The translations under genes were made by a program, and so were the position numbers. Below, in pieces: positions 1 through 8,981 of a stretch of DNA of 64,000 nt; within the stretch, counting starts at the first letter, position 1; each line of letters begins with the position of its first letter. The notes beneath the pieces are model-generated. The model had not been told where the DNA came from and did not search any database. It saw nothing but the letters and a program-made list of their open reading frames with translations. The stretch comes from DAIDKA01 sp036498905 (GTDB taxonomy: Bacteria > Pseudomonadota > Gammaproteobacteria > Steroidobacterales > Steroidobacteraceae), in contig DASYER010000095.1 of NCBI GenBank assembly GCA_036498905.1, positions 36,946-100,945 of the forward strand, written 5' to 3'.

Positions 1-536
1 TTGGTCTGTCCGAGTGCAGCGTCCAGACGCTGCGCCGGGCCCATGCCGTGCACCCGGTCGCGGCCGTCCAAAGTGAATATTCGTTGTGGTCGCGGGAACC
101 GGAGCACGGCGTGCTGGCCGCCTGCCGCGAGCTGGGCGTCGGCCTGGTCGCCTACAGCCCCCTGGGGCGCGGCTTTCTCGCCGCCAACTTCCGCTCGCTC
201 AAGGACCTTCCGGCCGATGACAATCGCCGCAATCAGCCGCGCTTCCAGGACGCGAATGCCGAACACAACGGCCGCGTGGTGGATGCGGTCGCGGCGCTAG
301 CGGCACGCAAGGGGTGCTCGCTGCCGCAACTGGCCATCGCGTGGGTACTCGCCCAGGGTGCCGACGTGCTGCCCATTCCGGGCATGAAGACCCGGGCGCA
401 CCTGGATGACAACCTCGGCAGTCTCAAGGTCGTGCTGACAGCCGCCGAGGAGCGGCAGCTGCGCGGGCTCGTCGATGGCCTGCAGGTGCACGGGGATCGG
501 CACCCGCCGCCGATGATGAAGACGCTGGACGCCTAG
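1..536 (+). CDS. Aldo/keto reductase, C-terminal part (5' end outside window)
   Basis: The reading frame is open from base 3 and ends at TAG 534-536, so the N-terminal half, with the catalytic Tyr, is missing. The visible part has the C-terminal TIM-barrel pattern of NADPH-dependent aldo/keto reductases: QSEYSLWSREPE, then a GVGLVAYSPLGRGFL segment, then the cofactor-binding segment PIPGMKTRAHLDDNL near the end. This subgroup (YajO/AKR13-like) reduces aldehydes and ketones in the cytoplasm; the substrate cannot be told from this fragment. The gene meets ligC tail to tail, and both stop codons share the bases CTAG. It lies on the opposite strand to the lig operon, so there is no reason to put it in that pathway. 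Confidence 0.85.
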   Translation, partial: GLSECSVQTLRRAHAVHPVAAVQSEYSLWSREPEHGVLAACRELGVGLVAYSPLGRGFLAANFRSLKDLPADDNRRNQPRFQDANAEHNGRVVDAVAALAARKGCSLPQLAIAWVLAQGADVLPIPGMKTRAHLDDNLGSLKVVLTAAEERQLRGLVDGLQVHGDRHPPPMMKTLDA

Positions 537-1480
537 CCCTTCAGCAGATCCCGCTCCAGCGCATCGAGCGTGCGCATGCACGGCAGCACCTGCTGCACGC
601 TGGCATTGGGCTCGCGGCCCTCCTGGATGGCGCTGAAGAACTCACGGTCCTGCAGCTCGATGCCGTTCATCGACACATCCACCTTGGACACATCGATGGG
701 CTTCTGGTTGCCGTCGAGCAGGTCATCGTAGCGGGCAATGTAGGTGCCGTTGTCGCAGATGTAGCGGAAGAATGTGCCCAACGGACCGTCGTTGTTGAAT
801 GACAGCGACAGCGTACAGATCGCACCGGACGGCACCTTCAACCCGATGCTCATGTCCATCGCGATGCCAAGCTGCGGATGCAGCGGGCCCTGCAGGGCGT
901 GGCAGCGGGACACGGTCTGTCCGGTCTGGTACTGGAACAGGTCGACGGTGTGGCAGGCGTGATGCCACAGCAGATGATCGGTCCAGCTGCGCGGCTTGCC
1001 CAGCGCGTTCATGTTGGTGCGGCGGAAGAAGTAAGTCTGCACGTCCATCTGCTGGACCTTCAGCTCACCGGCCTGGATGCGCTTGTGGATCCACTGGTGG
1101 CTGGGGTTGAAACGACGGGTGTGGCCGGCCATCGCGATCAGGCCGGTCTGCTGCTGCAGGGCCAGCACCTTTTCGGCATCCGCCAGGTTGTCCGACATCG
1201 GAATCTCGACCTGCACGTGCTTGCCGGCGCGCAGGCACTGCATGGTCTGCTCGGCATGCATCTGCGTCGGTGAGGCCAGGATGGCCGCCTCGACCCCCGG
1301 CTGCGCGAGCGCCTCCTCGAGATTGGTGGTCCAGTGCGGTATCGCGTACTTGCGCGCGACCTCGGCGGTGGAGTCCGGACTGCCACCCGCCAACGATGCG
1401 ATGGTGATGCCGGAAATCTTCTGGATGGCTTCGATGTGCTTGACGCCGAAAGCGCCCTGTCCCGCGACGACGATCTTCAT
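533..1480 (-). CDS. ligC: 4-carboxy-2-hydroxymuconate-6-semialdehyde dehydrogenase (LigC)
   Basis: A 315-residue Gfo/Idh/MocA-type oxidoreductase. The N-terminal Rossmann fold begins MKIVVAGQGAFGVKHIEAI, followed by SPTQMHAEQTMQCLRAGKHV and the cofactor-binding VEIPMSD stretch. The C-terminal domain carries GHTRRFNPSHQWIH and SWTDHLLWHHACHTVDL, which I recognise from LigC of Sphingobium. The enzyme oxidises the protocatechuate ring-fission product (as its hemiacetal) to 2-pyrone-4,6-dicarboxylate with NAD(P)+. I chose the ATG at 1480 because its bases form an ATGA overlap with the ligB stop, which points to translational coupling; an in-frame extension to 1525 is less likely. It is the last gene of the ligI-A-B-C operon. 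Confidence 0.93.
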   Translation of the reverse strand: MKIVVAGQGAFGVKHIEAIQKISGITIASLAGGSPDSTAEVARKYAIPHWTTNLEEALAQPGVEAAILASPTQMHAEQTMQCLRAGKHVQVEIPMSDNLADAEKVLALQQQTGLIAMAGHTRRFNPSHQWIHKRIQAGELKVQQMDVQTYFFRRTNMNALGKPRSWTDHLLWHHACHTVDLFQYQTGQTVSRCHALQGPLHPQLGIAMDMSIGLKVPSGAICTLSLSFNNDGPLGTFFRYICDNGTYIARYDDLLDGNQKPIDVSKVDVSMNGIELQDREFFSAIQEGREPNASVQQVLPCMRTLDALERDLLKG

Positions 1481-2328
1481 GGTTGATTCTCGAGAATGAT
1501 ATGTCCCAGCGCCGTGTTGGAGCACGGCACATGATAGAAGCGATAGACCTCTTTCACGTTATCGTTCAGCGCCCCGCGCATCGCCAGCCACATGACCAGC
1601 TCGATGCCCTCGGAGCCGGCTTCACGCACGTACTCCAGATGCGGGATCTTCGTCAGGCCGATTGGATCCTTGGTCAGACCGTCCAGAAACTTCTTGTCCC
1701 ATTCCGGATTGATGAGCCCGGCGCGGGTGCCCTGCAACTGGTGGGACATGCCCCCGGTGCCGAACACCACAACCTTTAGATCCTCGGGGTATGACTCGAC
1801 GGCCTTGCGCAACGCGCGGCCCAGATCAAAGCAGCGCTTGCCCGTCGGTGGCGGGTACTGCACCACATTGATCGGGAAAGGGATTACCTCGCAGGGCCAC
1901 TGATCTTCGGGCTTCAGATCGCCGAACAGCAGGTTCAATGGCACCGTGAGGCCATGATCCACGTCCATCTGGTTGACGACCGTCATGTCGAACTCGTTCA
2001 GGATCAGCGACTGCGCGATGTGGCAGGCAAAATCCGAATTTCCCTTCACCACCGGCACGGGGCGGCGACCCCAACCCTCATCGGCCGACAAAAACTCATC
2101 GGCGCAGCCAATGGCGAAGGTCGGGAAGATCGTCGCATCGAACGCCGAGGCGTGATCGTTGTAGATCAGGATCGCAACGTCTGGCTTGTGCTCGGCCATC
2201 CATTTGCGGGAGAACTCAAAGCCCTTGAAGATCGGCGCCCAGTAGGGCTGCTGCTGCTTGCCAAGGTCGATCGTTGCAGCGATCGCTGGAACGTGAGAGG
2301 TGGTGACACCGGCGGTGATTCTTGCCAT
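1477..2328 (-). CDS. ligB: Protocatechuate 4,5-dioxygenase beta (catalytic) subunit
   Basis: A 283-residue class III extradiol dioxygenase subunit that opens protocatechuate between C4 and C5 with O2 and non-haem Fe(II). The start MARITAGVTTSHVPAIA contains the first iron-ligand His (TSHVPA). YNDHASAFD supplies a second conserved His, and further on DVDHGLTVPL and GTGGMSHQLQG are typical of the LigB fold. The ATG at 2328 is chosen because the family begins MARIT; an upstream extension to 2385 would overlap ligA and has no family match. LigA ends 7 bases upstream and LigC overlaps by 4 bases downstream, so the three are probably translated together. The active enzyme is an alpha2beta2 complex with LigA. 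Confidence 0.95.
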   Translation of the reverse strand: MARITAGVTTSHVPAIAATIDLGKQQQPYWAPIFKGFEFSRKWMAEHKPDVAILIYNDHASAFDATIFPTFAIGCADEFLSADEGWGRRPVPVVKGNSDFACHIAQSLILNEFDMTVVNQMDVDHGLTVPLNLLFGDLKPEDQWPCEVIPFPINVVQYPPPTGKRCFDLGRALRKAVESYPEDLKVVVFGTGGMSHQLQGTRAGLINPEWDKKFLDGLTKDPIGLTKIPHLEYVREAGSEGIELVMWLAMRGALNDNVKEVYRFYHVPCSNTALGHIILENQP

Positions 2329-2335
2329 GTTTGCT

Positions 2336-2746
2336 TTAAAGACTCGGGTTTGACTTGCTGCGGTTGCCCTTCGGACTGCGGCCACCCGCGAGCATCATCT
2401 CGGAATAATCCTTCTGCGACATCCCGGTCATGGTCGCGACGGCGACCAGGTAGGGGAAGCCATCGGTCGAGAACAGCTTGGCAAGGAAATAGATATTGCC
2501 GCCATTCTGCATCAGCGCCGTGTAGTCACGATTCAGGACCGCGGCGGTCTGTGCGTCGGTGAGCTTCCAGGGCTTCAGATACTCCACTTCATTGGCTTTG
2601 AACTTCTCACGATTCTCCGGCTTCATCAGCGACATGCAGAACTGATTGAGGTTGAAACCCTGACGTGAACGGAAGGTGTTGAACACCAGCGTACCGGGAA
2701 TGTCCTCAAACTCATTGAGGTACGGTGACAGATGTTTGTCGGACAT
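2336..2746 (-). CDS. ligA: Protocatechuate 4,5-dioxygenase alpha (small) subunit
   Basis: A 136-residue protein, close to the 139 residues of the Sphingobium subunit. It starts MSDKHLSPYLNEFEDIPGT and carries NQFCMSLMKPENREKF, then the helical NRDYTALMQNGGNIYFLAKL and GMSQKDYSEMM segments of the LigA all-helical fold. It has no iron ligands of its own; it caps the active site of LigB and helps bind substrate. It ends in a basic tail (RSPKGNRSKSNPSL). LigI lies 10 bases upstream and LigB 7 bases downstream on the same strand. Having separate alpha and beta genes is the ordinary arrangement for this enzyme. Confidence 0.93.
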   Translation of the reverse strand: MSDKHLSPYLNEFEDIPGTLVFNTFRSRQGFNLNQFCMSLMKPENREKFKANEVEYLKPWKLTDAQTAAVLNRDYTALMQNGGNIYFLAKLFSTDGFPYLVAVATMTGMSQKDYSEMMLAGGRSPKGNRSKSNPSL

Positions 2747-2756
2747 TAGCCTTAAC

Positions 2757-3635
2757 CTATAACCTTGAAAACTGGTACAGCCGGTGCGGATTGTCGACCA
2801 GGATCTGCTGCTGCAGCTGTGCCTCCGGGGCCATCAGCGGAATCAGATCGACCAGATCACCGTCATTGGGCATGTGTTTGGCGATATTCGGATGCGGCCA
2901 GTCCGTTCCCCACAGGATCCGGTCCGGCGCGGCCTCGATCAGCGCGCGCGCGAAGGGCACCGCGTCCGTGAACGGCGGCCCATTGCTGGAGATGCGCTCG
3001 GAGCCGCTGATTTTCACCCAGCAGCGCTCGTTCGTCTTCAGGACGCCCAGCAGATGGCGGAACGGTTCCTGCTCCAGGCCACCCTTGGTCGGGACGCGGC
3101 CCATGTGATCGATGATGAACGGTACGGGCATGTCGCGCAGCAGATCGCGATGTTCGACGAGGTCGCCGGCATCGAAGTGCAGATCGACGTGCCAGCCCAG
3201 CGGGCGAATGCGCGCGATGATGCGATGGAACTCGCCCATGTCCGGCATGCCACCCAGGTGTTTCACGAAATTGAAGCGCACGCCGCGAATACCGCCGGCA
3301 TGCAGCTTGTCGTAGTCACGCGCCGTGAAACTGTCGTCGGCGTTGGCCACACCCCGGTACTGTCCGTTGCTGGCCGCGATGGCATCGACGATGACCGTAT
3401 TGTCGACGCCATGGCAGCTGGCGTTGACCAGCACCGCGCGATCCAGGCCCAGGATGGACTGCAGTTCGCGGAACTTCTCCAGCGGCGCATCCGGCGGGGT
3501 GTAAGTGCGATCCGCAGCGTAGGGATACTTGTCGCCCGGCCCGAATATATGGCAGTGGGCATCGCAGGCGCCGGCCGGCGGGCGGTACTTGGGCTTGTGA
3601 GTATTGGGATCCGGTGGTTTACAGGTTGGTATCAT
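2757..3635 (-). CDS. ligI: 2-pyrone-4,6-dicarboxylate hydrolase (LigI)
   Basis: A 292-residue amidohydrolase-superfamily enzyme that hydrolyses 2-pyrone-4,6-dicarboxylate to 4-oxalomesaconate, the step after LigC. The metal-site motif GACDAHCHIFGP is near residue 25, the substrate-binding HVDLHFDAGD and FIIDHMGR segments follow, and ILWGTDWPHPN gives the C-terminal catalytic Asp. The ATG at 3635 gives MIPTCKPPDPN and a length matching known LigI (about 293 residues); neither it nor the in-frame start at 3695 has a clear ribosome site. It is the first gene of the operon, divergent from the aldehyde dehydrogenase at 3716 across an 80-base gap in which I could not find a clear operator. Confidence 0.93.
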   Translation of the reverse strand: MIPTCKPPDPNTHKPKYRPPAGACDAHCHIFGPGDKYPYAADRTYTPPDAPLEKFRELQSILGLDRAVLVNASCHGVDNTVIVDAIAASNGQYRGVANADDSFTARDYDKLHAGGIRGVRFNFVKHLGGMPDMGEFHRIIARIRPLGWHVDLHFDAGDLVEHRDLLRDMPVPFIIDHMGRVPTKGGLEQEPFRHLLGVLKTNERCWVKISGSERISSNGPPFTDAVPFARALIEAAPDRILWGTDWPHPNIAKHMPNDGDLVDLIPLMAPEAQLQQQILVDNPHRLYQFSRL

Positions 3636-3715
3636 CAGGAGTGCAAGTGTCGCCGGGTAATTTGATATCGTAGCCGTGCAGCCCAGCGGACACAATCGCC
3701 GGAGAACTCACCCCC

Positions 3716-5176
3716 ATGAACGCCCAACCTGCCCCGGACCACACCGTCACCGAAACCACTGAATTGCGCACGGATTTCGCCAATCTCGTCGATGGTGAGA
3801 TGGTCAGCGGGAATGAGTGGTTTGACGTAGTGAACCCGGCGACGGGGAAGGTTTTTGCGCGCGCGCCGCTCCTGAGCCGCGCGCAGCTCGACCGCGCCGT
3901 GGCCGGCGCGCGCCGCGCCTTCGCGGGCTGGCGTGCCACCTCCGTGGCTGACCGCCGGGCGGCCATCGGCCGCATGGCGCAGATCCTCACCGACAATGCC
4001 GGCGTCCTGGCCGAGCTGCTCACGCTCGAACAGGGCAAGCCTGTGGGCCAGTCGCGCGATGAGATCAGTCGGGCGGCCACGCAATCGATCGGCATGGCCG
4101 ACATCGTCATTGCCGATGAAGTGCTGGAAGACAACGCCCAGCGCCGCATCGAGTTGAAGTATTTCCCGCTGGGTGTGGTCGGCATCATCACGCCCTGGAA
4201 CGCGCCCATCAATCTGGCCGCGGGCCCGCTGGTCGCGGCGCTGTATACCGGTAATACCGTGGTGCTGAAGCCCTCGCCCTATACACCGTTGTGCACCCTG
4301 AAGATCGCGGCCCTGTTGCGCGATGTGTTTCCGCCGGGAGTGCTCAACGTCGTGGCGGGCCCGGATGAGCTGGGTGAATGGATGACGGCGCATCCGGGCA
4401 TCGACAAGATTTCATTCACCGGCTCGGTGCAGACCGGCAAGCTGGTGATGGCCAGCTGCGCCGGCACTCTGAAACGCTTCACCCTGGAGCTGGGCGGAAA
4501 TGATGCCGCCATTGTGCTCGATGACGTGGACCCGCGTACCGTTGCGCCAAAGCTGTTCTTCGCCGCCTTCGTCAACAGCGGCCAGGTATGCATGGCGATC
4601 AAACGAATTTACGCGCACGAGAGCATCTACGAGGCACTGTGCACTGCGCTGGCCGAAGAGGCAACCAAGGCTCGAGTCGGCAACGGCCTCGAATCCGGCG
4701 TCCAACTCGGTCCCATCCAGAACAAGGAACAATTCGAAAAGGTCGTCGGCATTCTCAACGATACGACCGCGCAGGGTGCGCGCATCCTGGCCGGCGGACG
4801 GGTGCCCGAAGGTCCGGGGTATTTCTTCCCCCCGACGGTGGTTGCCGATATCGATGAGCACAGCCGCCTGGTGCAGGAGGAACAATTCGGGCCCATCGTG
4901 CCGGTGCTCAAATTCTCGGACGAGGAAGATGCGCTGCGCCGTGCGAATGACACGCGCTTCGGACTGTCCGGTTCGGTGTGGAGCGCCAATCCGGAGCGTG
5001 CCACGCGTCTGGCCTCGCGCCTGGAAGTCGGCACGGCCTGGATCAACCAGCATCGGACCACCTCGGCCACCGTGCCCTTCGGCGGCGCCAAGGAATCCGG
5101 CATGGGGCGTCAATACGCCGAGCTGGGCCTGAAGGGCTATATGGAACCGCGGGTCATCAGCCTGCTCAAGGGCTGA
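3716..5176 (+). CDS. NAD(P)-dependent aldehyde dehydrogenase
   Basis: A 486-residue ALDH-superfamily enzyme oxidising an aldehyde to the acid. Visible are the cofactor-binding ITPWNAPINLAAGPL and VVLKPSPYTPL, the ISFTGSVQTGK glycine motif, the general-base Glu in TLELGGND, the catalytic Cys in NSGQVCMAIKR and the C-terminal EEQFGPIVPVLKF. The start follows GGAGAA 12 bases upstream, a loose ribosome site. It is divergent from ligI, so it may act on an aromatic aldehyde (for example a vanillin-type compound) that is turned into protocatechuate. That role is inferred from position only; the sequence does not fix the substrate. Confidence 0.85.
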   Translation: MNAQPAPDHTVTETTELRTDFANLVDGEMVSGNEWFDVVNPATGKVFARAPLLSRAQLDRAVAGARRAFAGWRATSVADRRAAIGRMAQILTDNAGVLAELLTLEQGKPVGQSRDEISRAATQSIGMADIVIADEVLEDNAQRRIELKYFPLGVVGIITPWNAPINLAAGPLVAALYTGNTVVLKPSPYTPLCTLKIAALLRDVFPPGVLNVVAGPDELGEWMTAHPGIDKISFTGSVQTGKLVMASCAGTLKRFTLELGGNDAAIVLDDVDPRTVAPKLFFAAFVNSGQVCMAIKRIYAHESIYEALCTALAEEATKARVGNGLESGVQLGPIQNKEQFEKVVGILNDTTAQGARILAGGRVPEGPGYFFPPTVVADIDEHSRLVQEEQFGPIVPVLKFSDEEDALRRANDTRFGLSGSVWSANPERATRLASRLEVGTAWINQHRTTSATVPFGGAKESGMGRQYAELGLKGYMEPRVISLLKG

Positions 5177-5183
5177 TGCGGTA

Positions 5184-6248
5184 CTAGCGCACTCGCGCCA
5201 GTAAACCCAGCGTCACTGCAACCAGCACCGCGGTCGGCAGCCAGGCGAGCAGAACGGGGTTCAGATTGAACACGATCGTGCCGCTCTCAATGAATCGCTG
5301 CAGAAAGAAGAACCCCAGTCCCAGCAGCAGGCCAATCAGCAGGCGTGCGCCGGTGCCCGAGGAGCGCATCGGACCCAGCACGAAGGGAATCGCCAGCAGG
5401 ACCGCAAAGGCAATGGCGCCAGTGCGCGCGATGCGTGACCAGAACGCGAACAGGTACGGCCTGGGATCCAGGGAGTTGGCCCGGTAGTAGCCGATCAGAC
5501 TCCACAGCGCGCCGCTCGCCAGCTCGTCCGGCTCGGACATGGCGAGCCCCAGGAACTCGCCGCTGACGTTCGACTCCAGCGTCCGCACGCCCTGCGAGGC
5601 TGCCTTGACCTGCCCGCCCGTGAAGCGTGACTCGGCATAGCCGCGCAGCACCCAATGATGATCGGTGCCGGCCAGCGCGCGCGCCGCGCGCCCCACCGCC
5701 AGCAGATGATGATCGCCGGACAGCTCGAATATCAGCATCCCGCCATGGACCTCGCCATCCTGGGACTGTTCGACACCCAGGATCTGGTTGCCATCGCGCA
5801 CCCAGGCCGACCCGCCGCTGAAGCTGGCGTCGGAGAAACGCTCAAAGGCCTTCTGCTGGCGCGCGACCTGCCGCAGGGGTGGCGCGAGCAGTTCGCCCAG
5901 GACCACCTCCACGGCGACCAGGGCAATGCCGGCGATGAACACCGACACGGCAAGGCGCCGCACCGAGATCCCGGCCGCCCGCGCCACGGTGAGTTCGCTG
6001 CCGCTGGCCAGTGCGCCCAGTCCAAGCAGCGATCCGATCATCGCGCCGATCGGCAGCAACAGCCAGGCCTGCTGCGGAACGCTCATCAGCGCAAACCAGA
6101 ATGCGTCGAGGCTGCCGTAATGCCCGGTGCCGGTATCGCCCTGCTCGTTGATGAAGGTGACCAGCACCGCCAGCGCGATGAACACGGCCATGACCAAGCC
6201 GGTCATCGCCAGAATCCGCCGCACGATGTAACGGTCGAGGATGTTCAT
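5184..6248 (-). CDS. lptG: LPS export ABC transporter permease LptG
   Basis: A 354-residue inner-membrane permease with the LptF/LptG layout: three N-terminal membrane helices (starting MNILDRYIVRRILAMTGLV), a periplasmic beta-jellyroll domain of about 150 residues, and three C-terminal helices ending in LLARVR. With LptF and the LptB ATPase it extracts lipopolysaccharide from the inner membrane and passes it to the LptC-LptA bridge. The NILDRYIVR start and the GLGFFFLQRF segment are typical of LptG. Its ATG overlaps the lptF stop as ATGA, so the two are coupled. It meets the aldehyde dehydrogenase tail to tail with 7 bases between. Confidence 0.93.
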   Translation of the reverse strand: MNILDRYIVRRILAMTGLVMAVFIALAVLVTFINEQGDTGTGHYGSLDAFWFALMSVPQQAWLLLPIGAMIGSLLGLGALASGSELTVARAAGISVRRLAVSVFIAGIALVAVEVVLGELLAPPLRQVARQQKAFERFSDASFSGGSAWVRDGNQILGVEQSQDGEVHGGMLIFELSGDHHLLAVGRAARALAGTDHHWVLRGYAESRFTGGQVKAASQGVRTLESNVSGEFLGLAMSEPDELASGALWSLIGYYRANSLDPRPYLFAFWSRIARTGAIAFAVLLAIPFVLGPMRSSGTGARLLIGLLLGLGFFFLQRFIESGTIVFNLNPVLLAWLPTAVLVAVTLGLLARVR

Positions 6249-7360
6249 GCGGGGCTGAATGCCGCAGGCAGCGGCGGCGTCCGGTTACGCAGCCGCGCCA
6301 GCCAGTGCGGAAGGCGCGCGATCAGCAGCACCGTGACCACCACCACCGCGTGTGTCCACCACAGTCCCACGGCTGCCGGAATCGTGCCGCGCTCCAGCGC
6401 CAGCCGTCCGGCCGAAAGCAGATAGAAATAAAGAATGAAAAGCAGAACGGCCAACCATACACGTGACAGGCGGCCGCGACGCGGTGGCAGTTTGCTGATC
6501 GGCACGGCCAGCACGGCCAGCACCAGGCACATGACAGGCAGCGCCACCCGCCACTGCAGCTGTGCCTGGCGGTCAAGCGCCGCTGCCCCGATCAGCGCAC
6601 GCGTCGGGACGGCATCCAGGTCCGCGGCCGGATCGCGCATTCGCGGCAGCTGAACGGGAACCGTGAGCTGGCTGAAACTCTTGATGATGCGGAACTGGGC
6701 GCTGCCCGGTACCCCCTCGTAACGCTCACCATCGTACAGAACGATGGTGAGACTGCGGCCGTCCTCGGAGAGCGTATGGCGTGCCCGTTGGGCCAATGCC
6801 ACTTCGACGCGGCCGCCCCGATCGCGCTCCACGAAAACATCCGATAGCGTGCCATCCGGCAGCGCATGTTGGGCGTAGACGACTGTGCTGCCGCCACCAA
6901 AACTCAAGAAACGTCCCGGTGCGAGGGATGCGAACTGGCCGGCATGCACGGCCTGCTGGCGCAGGGTGAGCACCCGCGCCATGGAGGCGGGCCCCACCTC
7001 AAGCGACAGCCATGCCAGTACGGCCGCGACCACGATGCCCACGGCGATCACCGGCACGTAGATACGCGTCATGCCGACCCCGCAGGCCAGGGCTGCGGTC
7101 ATCTCGCTGTCGTGATAAAGCCGGCCGAATGCCATGACCATGCCCAGCAACAATCCGATGGGCACCAGTATCGGCAGGTGCTGCAGGGCCCCCAGCCCGA
7201 TCAGGGTGAACACCACATCGTGCGGATACTGGCTGTCCGCGGCCCGGCTGAGTACGCGTGCACCCTCGTTCGTCAGCAGGATCAGGACCAGAACCAGGGT
7301 GACGGCGAAGCCACTGGCGATCATTTCCCGCAAAATATAGCGTTCGAGAAGGCGACCCAA
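6245..7360 (-). CDS. lptF: LPS export ABC transporter permease LptF
   Basis: A 371-residue LptF/LptG-family permease, partner of LptG in the LptB2FG complex. It begins MGRLLERYILREMIASGFAV, has the VPIGLLLGMVMAFGRLYHDSEM segment of LptF after the second helix, a periplasmic domain from about residue 130 to 260, and three C-terminal helices around LPVMCLVLAVLAVPISK. The start is TTG at 7360, with AGG seven bases upstream; no ATG gives a full N-terminus, so an unusual start codon is likely. It is divergent from pepA, with about 120 bases holding both promoters. Confidence 0.92.
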   Translation of the reverse strand: MGRLLERYILREMIASGFAVTLVLVLILLTNEGARVLSRAADSQYPHDVVFTLIGLGALQHLPILVPIGLLLGMVMAFGRLYHDSEMTAALACGVGMTRIYVPVIAVGIVVAAVLAWLSLEVGPASMARVLTLRQQAVHAGQFASLAPGRFLSFGGGSTVVYAQHALPDGTLSDVFVERDRGGRVEVALAQRARHTLSEDGRSLTIVLYDGERYEGVPGSAQFRIIKSFSQLTVPVQLPRMRDPAADLDAVPTRALIGAAALDRQAQLQWRVALPVMCLVLAVLAVPISKLPPRRGRLSRVWLAVLLFILYFYLLSAGRLALERGTIPAAVGLWWTHAVVVVTVLLIARLPHWLARLRNRTPPLPAAFSPA

Positions 7361-7480
7361 AACCCTACCTGCTGGCTGAATTCGGTTAGACTTGCACGTT
7401 CAACCGCCAACCTTAGAGCAGACTGTCCGGCACCACAATGGTTCACAACCCTTGGGTGTGCGGCACAACGGAGGCCGATG

Positions 7481-8974
7481 ATGCAGTTTGACGTGTGGTC
7501 CAAGACTCTCACTGACCTGTCGGTGGATTGTATCGCCGCGGGAGTCTTCGAGGATGGCAAGCTCGGCGCCGAAACCGCGGCACTCGACAAGGCCACGGAC
7601 GGCCGCATCAAAGGCGTCGTTGATCGCGGCGACTTCAACGGCAGAGCCGGTGAAACACTGCTGCTTTCGGAAGCCGGACTCAATGCCACACGCGTCGTGC
7701 TGGTCGGTCTGGGCGCCGAACGCAGCTACAGTCGCAAGAGCTGGCGCCGTGCATGCGCCGCGGCGCTGACCGCCGCCGGGCGCACCCGAGTCCGCAGTGT
7801 GGCGCTGGCCATCGAACGACCGCCCGCCAAGGACCTCAGCGATTACTATTTCGGTCGTTGTGTGGCCGAGATTACCGGCACGGTCCTGTATCGGACCAAC
7901 GATCTGAAAACCGGCAAGAAGCCACCTCTGCCCCTGATCAATATGGTCGTAGCCGGTCCGGTGCGGGCCACCGGCGCGGCCGATGCCAAACGCGGCCTCG
8001 AGCATGGTCGCGCTGCGGCGGCCGCCACCGCGTTGCAACGCGACTTGGGCAATCTGCCGCCGAATCTGTGCACGCCGCGCTATCTGGCTGAGCGCGCGAA
8101 GGGCCTGGCCAAGCGCCACAGCTCCGTAAAGGTCAAAGTGCTCGAGGAAGCCGCCATCCGGCGCGAGAAGATGGGCTGCTTCCTCGCGGTCACCCAGGGC
8201 AGTGCCGAGCCGCCGCGCTTCATCGTCATGGACTACCAGGGGCCGCGCGCCGCGCGCACGGCGCCCATCGTCCTGGTCGGCAAGGGCATCACCTTCGACA
8301 CCGGCGGCATCTCCCTCAAGGATCCCGGCGCCATGGACGAGATGAAATTCGACATGATGGGCGCCGCCTCGGTCATTGCCGCCATTTCATTCCTTGCTGA
8401 GGCGAAACTGCCGCTGCGGGTCGTGGGCCTCGTCGCAACCTGCGAGAACATGCCGGACGGAATGGCCGTCAAGCCGGGCGACGTTGTCACGAGCGCCTCC
8501 GGCCAGACCGTCGAGATCCTCAACACCGATGCCGAGGGTCGGCTGATCCTGTGCGATGCGCTGCACTACGCGCGGCGCTTCGACCCCTCGATCGTGGTCG
8601 ACATGGCCACGCTAACCGGAGCCTGCGTGATCGCATTGGGCGCCCACCACAGCGGCGTCATGGGCAATGACGATGCGCTCGTCGCCGAACTGGTTGCCGC
8701 GGGCGTGCGCGCCGATGACCGCGCCTGGCAGCTGCCCTTGACCGAAGAGTACGCTGATCAGCTGAAAACCAATTTCGCCGACATGGCCAATATCGGCGGT
8801 CGGGAAGGCGGCGCAATCACTGCGGCGGCCTTTCTGTCCAAGTTCACCCAGGGCATGAAATGGGCGCATATGGATATCGCCGGCTCTGCCTACCAGGGCG
8901 GCCTGCACAAAGGCGCGACCGGTCGCCCGATGCCCCTGTTGACTGACTTCCTGGTACGCCGGGCCGGCGGGTAG
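7481..8974 (+). CDS. pepA: Leucyl aminopeptidase (M17)
   Basis: A 497-residue cytosolic leucine aminopeptidase of family M17. The catalytic domain shows GKGITFDTGGISLKDP with both catalytic/metal Lys residues and an Asp, EMKFDMMGAASV with the next metal Asp, and the signature NTDAEGRL with Asp, Glu and the catalytic Arg. In Escherichia coli PepA also binds DNA at recombination and carAB control sites. Two adjacent ATGs (7478, 7481) are possible; GGAG at 7470 is 7 bases from the second, so 7481 is preferred. It heads pepA-holC-valS, an order shared with enteric bacteria. A second M17 gene is at 44986. Confidence 0.94.
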   Translation: MQFDVWSKTLTDLSVDCIAAGVFEDGKLGAETAALDKATDGRIKGVVDRGDFNGRAGETLLLSEAGLNATRVVLVGLGAERSYSRKSWRRACAAALTAAGRTRVRSVALAIERPPAKDLSDYYFGRCVAEITGTVLYRTNDLKTGKKPPLPLINMVVAGPVRATGAADAKRGLEHGRAAAAATALQRDLGNLPPNLCTPRYLAERAKGLAKRHSSVKVKVLEEAAIRREKMGCFLAVTQGSAEPPRFIVMDYQGPRAARTAPIVLVGKGITFDTGGISLKDPGAMDEMKFDMMGAASVIAAISFLAEAKLPLRVVGLVATCENMPDGMAVKPGDVVTSASGQTVEILNTDAEGRLILCDALHYARRFDPSIVVDMATLTGACVIALGAHHSGVMGNDDALVAELVAAGVRADDRAWQLPLTEEYADQLKTNFADMANIGGREGGAITAAAFLSKFTQGMKWAHMDIAGSAYQGGLHKGATGRPMPLLTDFLVRRAGG

Positions 8975-8981
8975 CGCGATC

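Noticed and set aside
3636..3715. LysR-type operator between ligI and the aldehyde dehydrogenase
   Set aside because: I looked for a T-N11-A palindrome or other two-fold site. Only the short GATATC is symmetrical, which is not enough.
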